64,000 nucleotides of DNA from Rhizobium sp. RU20A (GTDB lineage: Bacteria > Pseudomonadota > Alphaproteobacteria > Rhizobiales > Rhizobiaceae): assembly GCF_900155885.1 (NCBI RefSeq), contig NZ_FTMB01000002.1, positions 62,001 through 126,000 on the forward strand, written 5' to 3'. Position numbers and translations under genes: made by a program. The first letter of the stretch is position 1. Each line of letters opens with the position of its first letter. Shown here in pieces: positions 44,275 to 53,448 of this stretch. The notes under the pieces were generated by a model. The model did not search any database and was not told the DNA's origin. It saw nothing but the letters and a program-made list of their open reading frames with translations.

Positions 44275-44364
44275 ATGTGGTTCATCCCCATCAGCGTCAC
44301 GTTTAGGATACAGAAAACCCGCACGACGTGGTCAATCACCGTGCGGGTCAATATCGTAGCCTAA
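44275..44364 (+). CDS. Possible 29-residue small protein
   Basis: An ATG at 44275 with CGGAGG eight bases upstream opens a 29-codon frame ([20 protein letters not shown]...), ending TAA. It alternates hydrophobic and polar residues in beta-like fashion. The frame overlaps a terminator hairpin, uses rare codons (AGG, ATA) and has no known family, so it could equally be chance. Confidence 0.25.
   Translation: MWFIPISVTFRIQKTRTTWSITVRVNIVA
44317..44348 (-). terminator. Rho-independent terminator of the agl operon
   Basis: A 9-bp stem (ACCCGCACG/CGTGCGGGT) with a 14-nt loop that itself pairs GTG/CAC, followed on the minus strand by TTTTCTG. It lies about 100 nt beyond the aglK stop. Confidence 0.75.
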
Positions 44365-44445
44365 ACAATGGATGTCGGGCTGCAGCAACGGCCCGGCATC
44401 ACTCCGGTAGAATAGCAAAGCTTTCTACAATTTCAAGCAGGCCGC

Positions 44446-45534
<1,089 letters not shown>

Positions 45535-45579
45535 CGGTTGTCTCCCCTTCCCTCTTGTCGTGTTATATCGCCGATTGCC

Positions 45580-47244
45580 TTACAGCAGCCGCGCGAAGAA
45601 GCCGCTCCAGGCCGGAAGCACAATGCTGCCGTCGCTGAGATACGAGTCGAAGCCGTGGCCGCTCAGCGGCTCGATGGTGCCGAGGTCGGCCGGCACCGGC
45701 GCCGCATGAGGCTCACCGCTCATGTTGAAGACGCAGACGATCTTCTCGTTGCCGTAGGCGCGGACGAAGGCCAGCATCGGCGCCTCGACGCCCAGGAACT
45801 CGATCTCGCCCTTGGCGAAGACCGGGTGCTCGGCGCGAAAGGCCAGGAAACGGCGGTAGTGGTGCAGCACGGAGCGCATATCCGTTTCCTGCCGGTCCAC
45901 GGCACGCGGCAGGTGCTCGGGCGACACAGGCAGCCAGGGGCGACCTTCACCGAAGCCGCCGTTCACCGCATCCTTTTCCCAGACCATCGGTGTGCGGCAG
46001 CCGTCACGGCCCTTGTAGTCCGGCCAGAACTGAATGCCATAGGGGTCGCGCAGATCCTCGAAGGCGATCTCGGCCTCCGGCAGGGCCAACTCTTCACCCT
46101 GGTAGATGCAGACAGAGCCGCGCAGCGCCATCAGGAGGCTGGCAAGTCCCTTGGCGAAGGCATCCTTGTCGGCGACATGCTGGCCCCAGCGGCTGACGTG
46201 GCGCGTCACATCGTGGTTGGAGAAGGCCCAGCAGGCCCAGCCTTCCGGCGCGGCGCGCTCGAAATCATGCATGACTTCGGCGACACGCTTCGGCGTCAGC
46301 GGATCGGGCGCCAGGAACTCGAAGGCGTAGCACATGTGCATCTTGTCGCCGCCGGACGTGTATTCGCCGACGATTTCGAGACCCCGCTGGCTGTCGCCCA
46401 CCTCGCCCACGGCGGCAATGGCCGGGAACTCGTTCATGACCGCACGGAAACGCTTCAGGAAGGCGAGGTTTTCCGGGCGATTCTTGTCGTAGAGATGTTC
46501 CTGGTAGTTGTAGGGGTTCACGGCCGGCGCGGTGTTGGCATTGCGGCGTTCCGGCGCGAGCGCGGGATTGTCGCGCAGAAGCTGATCGTGGAAGTAGAAG
46601 TTGATCGTGTCGAGGCGGAAGCCATCGACGCCGCGCTCCAGCCAGAAGCGCTCGACGGCGAGCAGCTCTTCCTGGACTTCGGGGTTGTGCAGGTTGAGGT
46701 CGGGCTGCGACGTCAGGAAGTTGTGCATGTAATATTGCAGGCGCGTCGGGTCCCACTGCCAGGCGGAGCCGCCGAAGATGGAGAGCCAGTTGTTGGGCGG
46801 CGAGCCATCGGGCTTCGCATCGGCCCAGACATACCAGTCGGCCCTCTTGTTGAAGCGGCTGGAGCGGCTTTCGGCAAACCAGGGATGCTGGTCGGAGGTG
46901 TGCGAGATGACAAGGTCGATCATCACCCTGAGGCCGAGGCGATGCGCTTCCGCGATCAGGGCGTCGAAGTCGGCGAGCGTTCCGAAGATCGGGTCGACAT
47001 CCCGATAGTTCGAGACGTCGTAGCCGTAGTCGCGCATGGGCGAGGTGAAGAAGGGCGAGATCCAGATGGCATCAACGCCGAGCGAGGCGACGTAGGGCAG
47101 CCGGCGGGTGATGCCGGCGAGATCGCCAATGCCGTCGTCGTTGCTGTCCTGATAGGAGCGCGGATAGATCTGATAGATCACCGCCCCCCGCCACCAGTCG
47201 CGGTCGGGGGTCAGGATCGAGCCGTTTGCCTCGGTCATGCTCAT
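45580..47244 (-). CDS. aglA: Alpha-glucosidase (GH13)
   Basis: 554 residues. It hydrolyses imported sucrose, maltose or trehalose in the cytoplasm. The GH13 elements are complete: DWWRGAVIYQIYPRSYQDSN, DLVISHTSDQHPWF, nucleophile in VDGFRLDTINFY, acid/base in AAVGEVG, and FSNHDV. There is no signal peptide. The first ATG (47244) is used, with AAGGA upstream; a second lies two codons in. It sits between aglG and aglK. Confidence 0.95.
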   Translation of the reverse strand: MSMTEANGSILTPDRDWWRGAVIYQIYPRSYQDSNDDGIGDLAGITRRLPYVASLGVDAIWISPFFTSPMRDYGYDVSNYRDVDPIFGTLADFDALIAEAHRLGLRVMIDLVISHTSDQHPWFAESRSSRFNKRADWYVWADAKPDGSPPNNWLSIFGGSAWQWDPTRLQYYMHNFLTSQPDLNLHNPEVQEELLAVERFWLERGVDGFRLDTINFYFHDQLLRDNPALAPERRNANTAPAVNPYNYQEHLYDKNRPENLAFLKRFRAVMNEFPAIAAVGEVGDSQRGLEIVGEYTSGGDKMHMCYAFEFLAPDPLTPKRVAEVMHDFERAAPEGWACWAFSNHDVTRHVSRWGQHVADKDAFAKGLASLLMALRGSVCIYQGEELALPEAEIAFEDLRDPYGIQFWPDYKGRDGCRTPMVWEKDAVNGGFGEGRPWLPVSPEHLPRAVDRQETDMRSVLHHYRRFLAFRAEHPVFAKGEIEFLGVEAPMLAFVRAYGNEKIVCVFNMSGEPHAAPVPADLGTIEPLSGHGFDSYLSDGSIVLPAWSGFFARLL

Positions 47245-47272
47245 GGATGTCTTTGCGTCCTTGTTGTGTGGG

Positions 47273-48418
47273 TCAGCCGCCCTTGACGGAGCCAGCGAGC
47301 AGACCGCGCACGAGGTAGCGCTGCAGGCTGAAGAACACGATCAGGGGCACGATGATGGTGATGAAAGCGGAAGCCGTCAGGATTTCCCAGTTACCGCCGC
47401 GCGAGCCGAGCAGGTTGACGAGCCGCCCCGTCAGAACCAGCTCGTTGTTGCCCGTGCCGAGGAAGACCATGGCGACGAGCAGGTCATTCCAGGTCCACAG
47501 GAACTGGAAGATCGCGAAGGAGGCGAGTGCCGGGAAGGACAGCGGCAGGATGATCTTGACGAAGATTTCGAAGTCGCTGGCGCCATCGACGCGGGCCGAC
47601 TCCATGATTTCGCGCGGCAGGCCGGCCATGTAGTTGCGCAGGAGATAAATGGCGAGCGGCAGGCCGAAACCCATATGCGCAAGCCAGATCCCGACATAGG
47701 TCTTGGCGGGAACGCCGAGGAAGGCGCCGACGCCGTTATAGAGCTTCAGAAGCGGGATGAGCGACATCTGCAGGGGAACGACGAGCAGGCCGACGACGAT
47801 GGCAATCAGCAGCGCGCGCCCCGGAAACGGCATCCAGGCCAGCGCATAGGCCGCGAAGGCCGCCACGAGGATCGGGATGATGGTGGCGGGGATGGCGACG
47901 GTCAGCGAGTTGATGAAGGACTGGCCGATGCCCTCGGCATTCAGCACCTCGCGGTAATTGTCGAAAGTGAAACGCGGCGGCACGGAGGCTGTGTAGAAGA
48001 TGCGCTGGCCGCGCGATCCTTCCATCTTGGTCGGAGAGACGATGGTGTAGTCGCCGTTTTCCTGAACGGTGAGCTGTTCGCCGTCGTTCATGGTCGCGGT
48101 GGCACCGGGCTCGAAGGCGGCCGGCTCGCGGCTGTTGAAGCCGAAGGCCGAGACGATGCCGGACTGCCCCTCGAGCACATTGCCGGAGATGACGAACTGG
48201 CCGTTTTCCTCACGTTGCGTGTCCGGCCCTGCGGCGCGGGCCTGACGGTTCTGCGAGGAGGTGGACAGGGCTGTCCACCAGCCGGACACGGCAAGCTGAT
48301 CCTTGTCGCGGAGCGAGGAGATCAGGAGGCCTGCGGTCGGCAGGGTCCAGAGGATAACGAGCAGGGCGACGGACAGGTGCACGGCCCAGGCGAGTGGAGA
48401 GCGCTTCGAACCGATCAT
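47273..48418 (-). CDS. aglG: Alpha-glucoside ABC transporter permease
   Basis: 381 residues. Carbohydrate-type (MalG-like) permease with the EAA region MESARVDGASDFEIFVKIIL. Between the first helix (about 12-33) and the core it has a large insertion of about 110 residues (roughly 40-150, including GQFVISGNVLEGQSGIVSAF), unlike MalG but usual for AglG. The start ATG at 48418 overlaps closely with the aglF end, so the two are translationally linked. Confidence 0.93.
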   Translation of the reverse strand: MIGSKRSPLAWAVHLSVALLVILWTLPTAGLLISSLRDKDQLAVSGWWTALSTSSQNRQARAAGPDTQREENGQFVISGNVLEGQSGIVSAFGFNSREPAAFEPGATATMNDGEQLTVQENGDYTIVSPTKMEGSRGQRIFYTASVPPRFTFDNYREVLNAEGIGQSFINSLTVAIPATIIPILVAAFAAYALAWMPFPGRALLIAIVVGLLVVPLQMSLIPLLKLYNGVGAFLGVPAKTYVGIWLAHMGFGLPLAIYLLRNYMAGLPREIMESARVDGASDFEIFVKIILPLSFPALASFAIFQFLWTWNDLLVAMVFLGTGNNELVLTGRLVNLLGSRGGNWEILTASAFITIIVPLIVFFSLQRYLVRGLLAGSVKGG

Positions 48419-48419
48419 C

Positions 48420-49430
48420 TCAGTGACCTCCCATCTCGCGGCGTGCATTGCGAATATTCCAGACCATGATGGGAACGACGAGCAGCATGATGATAACGGC
48501 AATCGTCGCGCCGCGCCCGAAGTCGCCGCCACCGCGGAACATCCAGTCGAACATGAGGTTGGCGAGCACCTGGCTCTGCCACTGGCCGTTGGTCATGGCG
48601 AGCACGATGTCGAAGACCTTGAGCACGAGAATGGTGATCGTCGTCCAGACGACGGCGATGGTGCCCCAGATCTGCGGAACCATGATCTTGAAGAAGATCT
48701 GCCAGCCATTGGCGCCATCGATCACGGCGGCTTCGATCGTCTCTTCCGGGATGCCGCGCAGGGCAGCGGAGAGGATGACCATGGCAAACCCTGTCTGGAT
48801 CCAGATGAGGATGACCATCAGGAAGAAGTTGTTCCAGAAGGGCAGCGTGATCCAGGCCTGCGGATCGCCGCCGAAATAGACCACGATGGCGTTCAGGAGA
48901 CCGATCTGCTCTTGGCCGGCGGCGCGATAGTCGTAGATGAACTTCCAGATGACGGCGGCGCCGACGAAGGAGATCGCCATCGGCATGAAGATCAGCGTCT
49001 TGGCGATATTGCCCCACCAGATCCGGTCGGTCAGTGCCGCGATGATCAGGCCGAAGAAGGTGGCGGCGGCGGGCACGACCAGCAGCCAGAGAAAATTGTT
49101 GAAGATCGATTGGCGGAATTCGCCGTCATTGATCAGCCAGACATAGTTGGAAACACCGACGAACGTGTTGCCGGACCTGTCGTGGAAGCTCAGCCAGACG
49201 GATTCGATGACGGGATAGACGAGGTATATACCAAGCGCAAAGATGGCCGGCGCGAGGAAGAGCCAGGGGCGGATGGAGTTGGCGATGCGCAGATTGCGCG
49301 AGGCGGCGACGGCGCTCGGCCCATTCGACGGAAAGATGCGATCGAGGATGAAGTTGGTGCCCCAGAAATAGGCAGCGCACCCCAGAACGCCGGCGACCAT
49401 GGTCGCGATGGCAACGAACAATTGCTGCAT
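48420..49430 (-). CDS. aglF: Alpha-glucoside ABC transporter permease
   Basis: 336 residues, MalF-like permease with several membrane helices and the EAA loop IEAAVIDGANGWQIFFKIMV. An extra N-terminal helix precedes the core. GGGGGAGGG lies before the ATG at 49430. Gene order aglE-aglF-aglG agrees with the known rhizobial operon. Confidence 0.93.
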   Translation of the reverse strand: MQQLFVAIATMVAGVLGCAAYFWGTNFILDRIFPSNGPSAVAASRNLRIANSIRPWLFLAPAIFALGIYLVYPVIESVWLSFHDRSGNTFVGVSNYVWLINDGEFRQSIFNNFLWLLVVPAAATFFGLIIAALTDRIWWGNIAKTLIFMPMAISFVGAAVIWKFIYDYRAAGQEQIGLLNAIVVYFGGDPQAWITLPFWNNFFLMVILIWIQTGFAMVILSAALRGIPEETIEAAVIDGANGWQIFFKIMVPQIWGTIAVVWTTITILVLKVFDIVLAMTNGQWQSQVLANLMFDWMFRGGGDFGRGATIAVIIMLLVVPIMVWNIRNARREMGGH

Positions 49431-49587
49431 GATTGGCCCTCCCCCAGGTGGGACCGAACGGGCTTTGCGCCTTGTGTCTTCGGTCGCCGATATCGACAAG
49501 CAGTCCTACGCCGGCAGCAAGGCCGGCAGATCCATCCGGGGGAAAGGCAAAGCTCCCCCGGATGAACACGGCTTCAGGTGACGTGCC

Positions 49588-50949
49588 TTACTTGATCGCA
49601 TCCCAGGCGCGCTGGATTTCGGTCCCGACATCAGCCGAGGACTTGCCGCCGGCATAGTCGACCATGCCGGTCCAGAAGGCGCCGGCGCCGATCTTGCCCG
49701 GCATCAGGTCCGAACCGTCGAAACGGAAGGTCGTGGCGCTGGTCAGGATCGAGCCCATCTTCTTGGAGGGATCGTTGGAATAGGCGTCCGGATTGGCCGC
49801 CTTGAAGGGCGTCAGGAAGCCGGACTGCGCCATCCAGACCTCATGGGCGATCGGCGTCTGCAGCCAGGCGATGAAGGCGCGGGCCGGAGCCGTGTCCTTC
49901 GTCATGGCGACGAGCGTGCCGGCACCGAGCACAGGGCTGCCGAGCTCCGGCTTGGAGGCGTAGGGCGGCAGGTAGAAGAAGTCTGCGTCCTGGCCAAGCT
50001 TCGTCCCTTCCGGGAAGAAGGAGGGGATGAAGGACGCCTGACGGTGCATGTAGCACTTCGGCGGCGAGGCGAAGAGACCCTTCGGGCTGTCGCGGAAGTC
50101 GGTGGAGGCAACGGCCGCCGCACCGCCATCCACGAAGGCATCGTTGCGTGCAAACCAGCCGAACTCGTCGATGGCCCCGGTGACGGCGGGATCGTCGAAC
50201 TTGATCTCGTTGGTCACCCATTTGTCGTAGGTTTCCGGCGACTGCGTGCGCAGCATCATGTCCTCGACCCAGTCGGTCGCCGGCCAGCCGGTGGCGCCGC
50301 CCGAACCCAGACCAATGCACCAGGGCTTTTCGCCATCGGCCGCGATCTTTTCGGTCAGCGACTTCAGCTCTTCCATGGTCTTCGGGACTTCGTAGCCGGC
50401 ATCCTCGAAGTTTTCGGGCGAATACCAGACGAGCGACTTCAGGTCGGCCTTGTAGGGGAAGGCAAAGAACTGCTCAGCGCCATCCTTGCCCTTGTAGGTG
50501 CCGAGCTTGCGCCAGCTGGGGCCGGCCGCATAGTTGTCCTCGATCCACTTGCCGGTGTCGTCGCCAAGCGAGACGAGGAAGCCCTTGGAGGCGAGGTCGG
50601 CAAAAAGACCCGGCTGCGGGAGAACCGCGATATCCGGCGGGCTTCCGGCCTGGGTGTCAATGACGATCTGCTGCTCGTAGTTTTCAGAGGAGGAGTAGCT
50701 GACCTCGACGCCCGTGGCGTCCGTGAAATAGGCGAGCATCGACCTGACGAGCGCCTCGTCCTCACCGCGCCAGGGGCCGAAGATCGTCAGCTTCTGGCCC
50801 TTGAGGTCGCCATGCGCCTTCTTGAAATCCTCGTAGCTCGACCAGGTAAACCGCGCATCCTCGCCCGGCTTGAACTTCAGTTCCTGCGCCTGCGCGATAC
50901 CGGCGCACAGCGCGAACGCAGCCACTCCCATCAGGAATGCTTTCTTCAT
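49588..50949 (-). CDS. aglE: Alpha-glucoside-binding periplasmic protein
   Basis: 453 residues with a signal peptide (MKKAFLMGVAAFALCAGIAQA, cleavage about residue 21). Extracellular solute-binding family 1, with LTIFGPWRGEDEALVRSMLAYF and RTQSPETYDKWVTNEIKFDD typical of AglE. It delivers alpha-glucosides to AglFGK. GGAGGAAG lies before the ATG at 50949, and a LacI-type operator lies 70 bp upstream. Confidence 0.93.
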   Translation of the reverse strand: MKKAFLMGVAAFALCAGIAQAQELKFKPGEDARFTWSSYEDFKKAHGDLKGQKLTIFGPWRGEDEALVRSMLAYFTDATGVEVSYSSSENYEQQIVIDTQAGSPPDIAVLPQPGLFADLASKGFLVSLGDDTGKWIEDNYAAGPSWRKLGTYKGKDGAEQFFAFPYKADLKSLVWYSPENFEDAGYEVPKTMEELKSLTEKIAADGEKPWCIGLGSGGATGWPATDWVEDMMLRTQSPETYDKWVTNEIKFDDPAVTGAIDEFGWFARNDAFVDGGAAAVASTDFRDSPKGLFASPPKCYMHRQASFIPSFFPEGTKLGQDADFFYLPPYASKPELGSPVLGAGTLVAMTKDTAPARAFIAWLQTPIAHEVWMAQSGFLTPFKAANPDAYSNDPSKKMGSILTSATTFRFDGSDLMPGKIGAGAFWTGMVDYAGGKSSADVGTEIQRAWDAIK

Positions 50950-51020
50950 GTCTTCCTCCCGAAAAGCTTCCGGCACCGCCGGACAGACCCCATGATCTCC
51001 CACCGTCAGCGCCCCATTTT

Positions 51021-51032
51021 CAAAGCGCTTTG
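51021..51032. promoter_or_regulatory. AglR operator upstream of aglE
   Basis: CAAAGCGCTTTG is a perfect 12-bp palindrome with the CG centre usual for LacI/GalR-family operators. It lies about 70 bp upstream of the aglE start and is identical to the copy at 51224-51235. Confidence 0.75.
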
Positions 51033-51223
51033 GTTGCCTCTACAAATCATCAAGGCCGAAGGGGAGTCAAGAGCTTTCGAAAATTTGGACACAGACGTGA
51101 TGAAATGCTGCCCTGCGGCGAATTTTCCGCGATGCAACAGCGTGAATTTTGCTTTCGCTTTCAATGGCGGCGGTGCTACATCTTCCACCCATGCCCGGAT
51201 TGCGGCTGAACTGGGTGGAAAAT

Positions 51224-51235
51224 CAAAGCGCTTTG
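51224..51235. promoter_or_regulatory. AglR operator at the aglR leader
   Basis: A second identical CAAAGCGCTTTG ends 15 bp before the aglR ATG and touches its RBS (GGGAGGG). Bound repressor could block aglR transcription or translation start and form a loop with the first copy 203 bp away. Confidence 0.75.
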
Positions 51236-51250
51236 GGAGGGCGGTCAGAT

Positions 51251-52306
51251 ATGGCGGTAAATCTGCGGCAGCTTTCCGCATTGCTCGGCCTTTCGCAGAC
51301 CACGGTCAGTCGGGCATTGAACGGCTATCCCGAGGTGAATGCGGAGACGCGCAAGCGTGTGCTGGCCGCCGTGCGCGAAACGGGTTACCGGCCGAACCGC
51401 GCCGCCCAGCGGTTGGCGACCGGACGAGCCTATTCGATCGGCCTCGTGATGCCGATTGCGGCGGGGATGGACAGCGACATCCACTTCGGCGAATTCCTGG
51501 CGGGCCTTGCCGAGGAAGCCGTGCGTCACGACTTTCACTTTGTCATCAATCCGGCGGTACCCGCCGAGGAAGAGGCGACCTTCCGCCGGCTGGCCGCCAG
51601 CGGCAATGTCGATGCCCTCTTCATCGCCTACATGCGGGCGCAGGATCCGCGCATCGACATCCTGAAGTCGCTCTCCATTCCCTTCATCGTCCATGGCCGG
51701 GCCATCGGCGGGGCGCGCGACTACCCCTATATCGATATCGACAATACCGGCGCGTTCTACGACGCGACGCGCCTGCTGCTGCAGCTTGGGCATCGCGATT
51801 TTGCCCTGATCAACGGGCCTTGCGACCTGACCTTCGCCATCCGCCGCAAGAAGGGAATGGAGCGGGCCCTTGGCGAAGCCGGCATCTTGCTCGATCCGGC
51901 GCTTCAGGAACAGTCGCCGATGACCGACGAGCACGGCTATCGCGCCATGCAGCGGTTTCTTTCGGCGGACCGCCCGCCAACGGCGGTACTCTGTTCCAGT
52001 ACGGTGCTGGCGCTCGGGGCCGTGCGCGCCATCAACCAGGCGGGACTCGTGCTCGGCCGCGACATTTCGCTGATTGCCCATGACGACGTGCTGCCGATGC
52101 TGAAGCCCGAAAACTTCACCGTGCCCCTGACGACGACGCGCTCGTCCCTGCGGGCAGCCGGCACGCGCGTCGCGCAACATCTCATCGGTTCGGTTTCCCG
52201 CCAGCAGAAAACACCGATCCAGGAATTGTGGAAGACGGAACTGATCGTCCGCGCCTCGACGGGCGCGGCACCGGCCCGCTGTGCGAGACCGGTCCGCAGC
52301 GCATGA
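51251..52306 (+). CDS. aglR: LacI/GalR-family repressor of the agl operon
   Basis: 351 residues. N-terminal LacI helix-turn-helix and hinge (VNLRQLSALLGLSQTTVSRALNGYPEV, core LRQLSALLGLSQTTVSRALN; then YRPNRAAQRLATGR), followed by the periplasmic-binding-like effector domain. ATG at 51251; the frame is open to 51149, but the helix-turn-helix begins here. Divergent from aglE with two identical operators between them, so it regulates both. The inducer is probably an alpha-glucoside. Confidence 0.92.
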   Translation: MAVNLRQLSALLGLSQTTVSRALNGYPEVNAETRKRVLAAVRETGYRPNRAAQRLATGRAYSIGLVMPIAAGMDSDIHFGEFLAGLAEEAVRHDFHFVINPAVPAEEEATFRRLAASGNVDALFIAYMRAQDPRIDILKSLSIPFIVHGRAIGGARDYPYIDIDNTGAFYDATRLLLQLGHRDFALINGPCDLTFAIRRKKGMERALGEAGILLDPALQEQSPMTDEHGYRAMQRFLSADRPPTAVLCSSTVLALGAVRAINQAGLVLGRDISLIAHDDVLPMLKPENFTVPLTTTRSSLRAAGTRVAQHLIGSVSRQQKTPIQELWKTELIVRASTGAAPARCARPVRSA

Positions 52307-52375
52307 CAGGGACAGCGGCGGGTTGAGGAGACGGCAGCGTCGCTTACGCCCCCTGCCCGCCCCTGCCCGGCGCGA

Positions 52376-53275
52376 TCAGAATTTCGGCGGCGTGAGACCG
52401 GCCTTGCGATAGGCGGCGATGACCGTGTTGGCCATCAGCATGGCGATGGTCATGGGGCCGACGCCGCCCGGCACCGGCGTGATTACGCCCGCGACCTTTT
52501 CGCATTCTGCAAAGGCGACATCGCCCACCAGGCGGAACTTGCCCTCGCCCTTTTCCGGGGCCGGCACGCGGTTGATGCCGACGTCGATGACGGTGGCGCC
52601 GGGCTTGACCCAGTCGGCTTTCACCATCTCGGGACGGCCGACGGCGGCGACGAGAATATCCGCGTTGCGGCAGACGGCAGCCAGATCTTTCGTGCGGGAA
52701 TGGGCGGTCGTGACGGTCGCGTTGGCGGCGAGCAGCAGGGCCGACATCGGCTTGCCGAAGAGGTTGGATCGGCCGATGACGACGGCGTTGAGGCCCGACA
52801 GGTCCTCGCCATGGGTGCGGCGCACGAAGACCATGGCGCCGGCCGGGGTGCAGGAGACGAGACCGCCATCGAGATCGCCTGTTGCGACCTTGCCGGCATT
52901 GACGACATGCAGGCCGTCCACGTCCTTTTCCGGCAGGATGGACTGGATGATCGGATCGGACTTCAGGTGTTTCGGCAGGGGCAACTGCACAAGAATGCCG
53001 TGGATGGAAGGATCGGCATTCAGCGTTTCGACCAGCTTTGCGAGGTCTTCCTGCGAGGTCCCTTCCGGCAACGTATGCTGGATCGACTTGAAGCCGCACT
53101 CCTTGGCCATCCGGCTTTTCGCGCCGACATAGGCATGGCTGGCCGGGTCGTCACCGACGATGATGACGGCGAGTCCTGTCTGCACGCCGGTTTCCGCCTG
53201 GAGGGTTTCAGCCGCCGCCTTGACCGCACCAGTGACCGATTGCGCAACCGTCTTTCCATCGATGAGGGTGGCCAT
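52376..53275 (-). CDS. folD: Methylenetetrahydrofolate dehydrogenase/cyclohydrolase
   Basis: 299 residues. Bifunctional NADP enzyme converting 5,10-methylene-THF to 10-formyl-THF. FolD motifs: [16 protein letters not shown] with the catalytic Lys, [25 protein letters not shown] and PGGVGPMT. The ATG at 53275 starts the family N-terminus ([12 protein letters not shown]), so the longer upstream frame is rejected. Single gene. Confidence 0.96.
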   Translation of the reverse strand: MATLIDGKTVAQSVTGAVKAAAETLQAETGVQTGLAVIIVGDDPASHAYVGAKSRMAKECGFKSIQHTLPEGTSQEDLAKLVETLNADPSIHGILVQLPLPKHLKSDPIIQSILPEKDVDGLHVVNAGKVATGDLDGGLVSCTPAGAMVFVRRTHGEDLSGLNAVVIGRSNLFGKPMSALLLAANATVTTAHSRTKDLAAVCRNADILVAAVGRPEMVKADWVKPGATVIDVGINRVPAPEKGEGKFRLVGDVAFAECEKVAGVITPVPGGVGPMTIAMLMANTVIAAYRKAGLTPPKF

Positions 53276-53448
53276 AACACTTCTCCCCGTTCCGCTCCTA
53301 AATCCGAGACCGCACTCTAGCCCGGCAAGGCGGGCAGGATGGCCTCTCTGCGCCCTATGCTGTCCAGAGCCGACAAATGCAAGCGCGAACCGCTGGCGTG
53401 GGGGGGAAGAATGCGGATCAGCGTCGAGGGCTGCCACAGGATGGACGG

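Larger units (their letters stand above)
44113..44445. other. Intergenic region between the acetyltransferase gene and aglK
   Basis: 333 bp with no gene above 60 residues that I can support. It contains a minus-strand terminator (44317-44348), smaller stems around 44372-44428 and one 29-codon frame with a good RBS (44275-44364), listed separately. The stretch 44113-44260 has no recognised content. Confidence 0.5.

Noticed and set aside
44118-44351. 77-residue minus-strand frame after aglK
   Set aside because: It begins inside the agl terminator, lacks an RBS and has mixed composition with no family resemblance.
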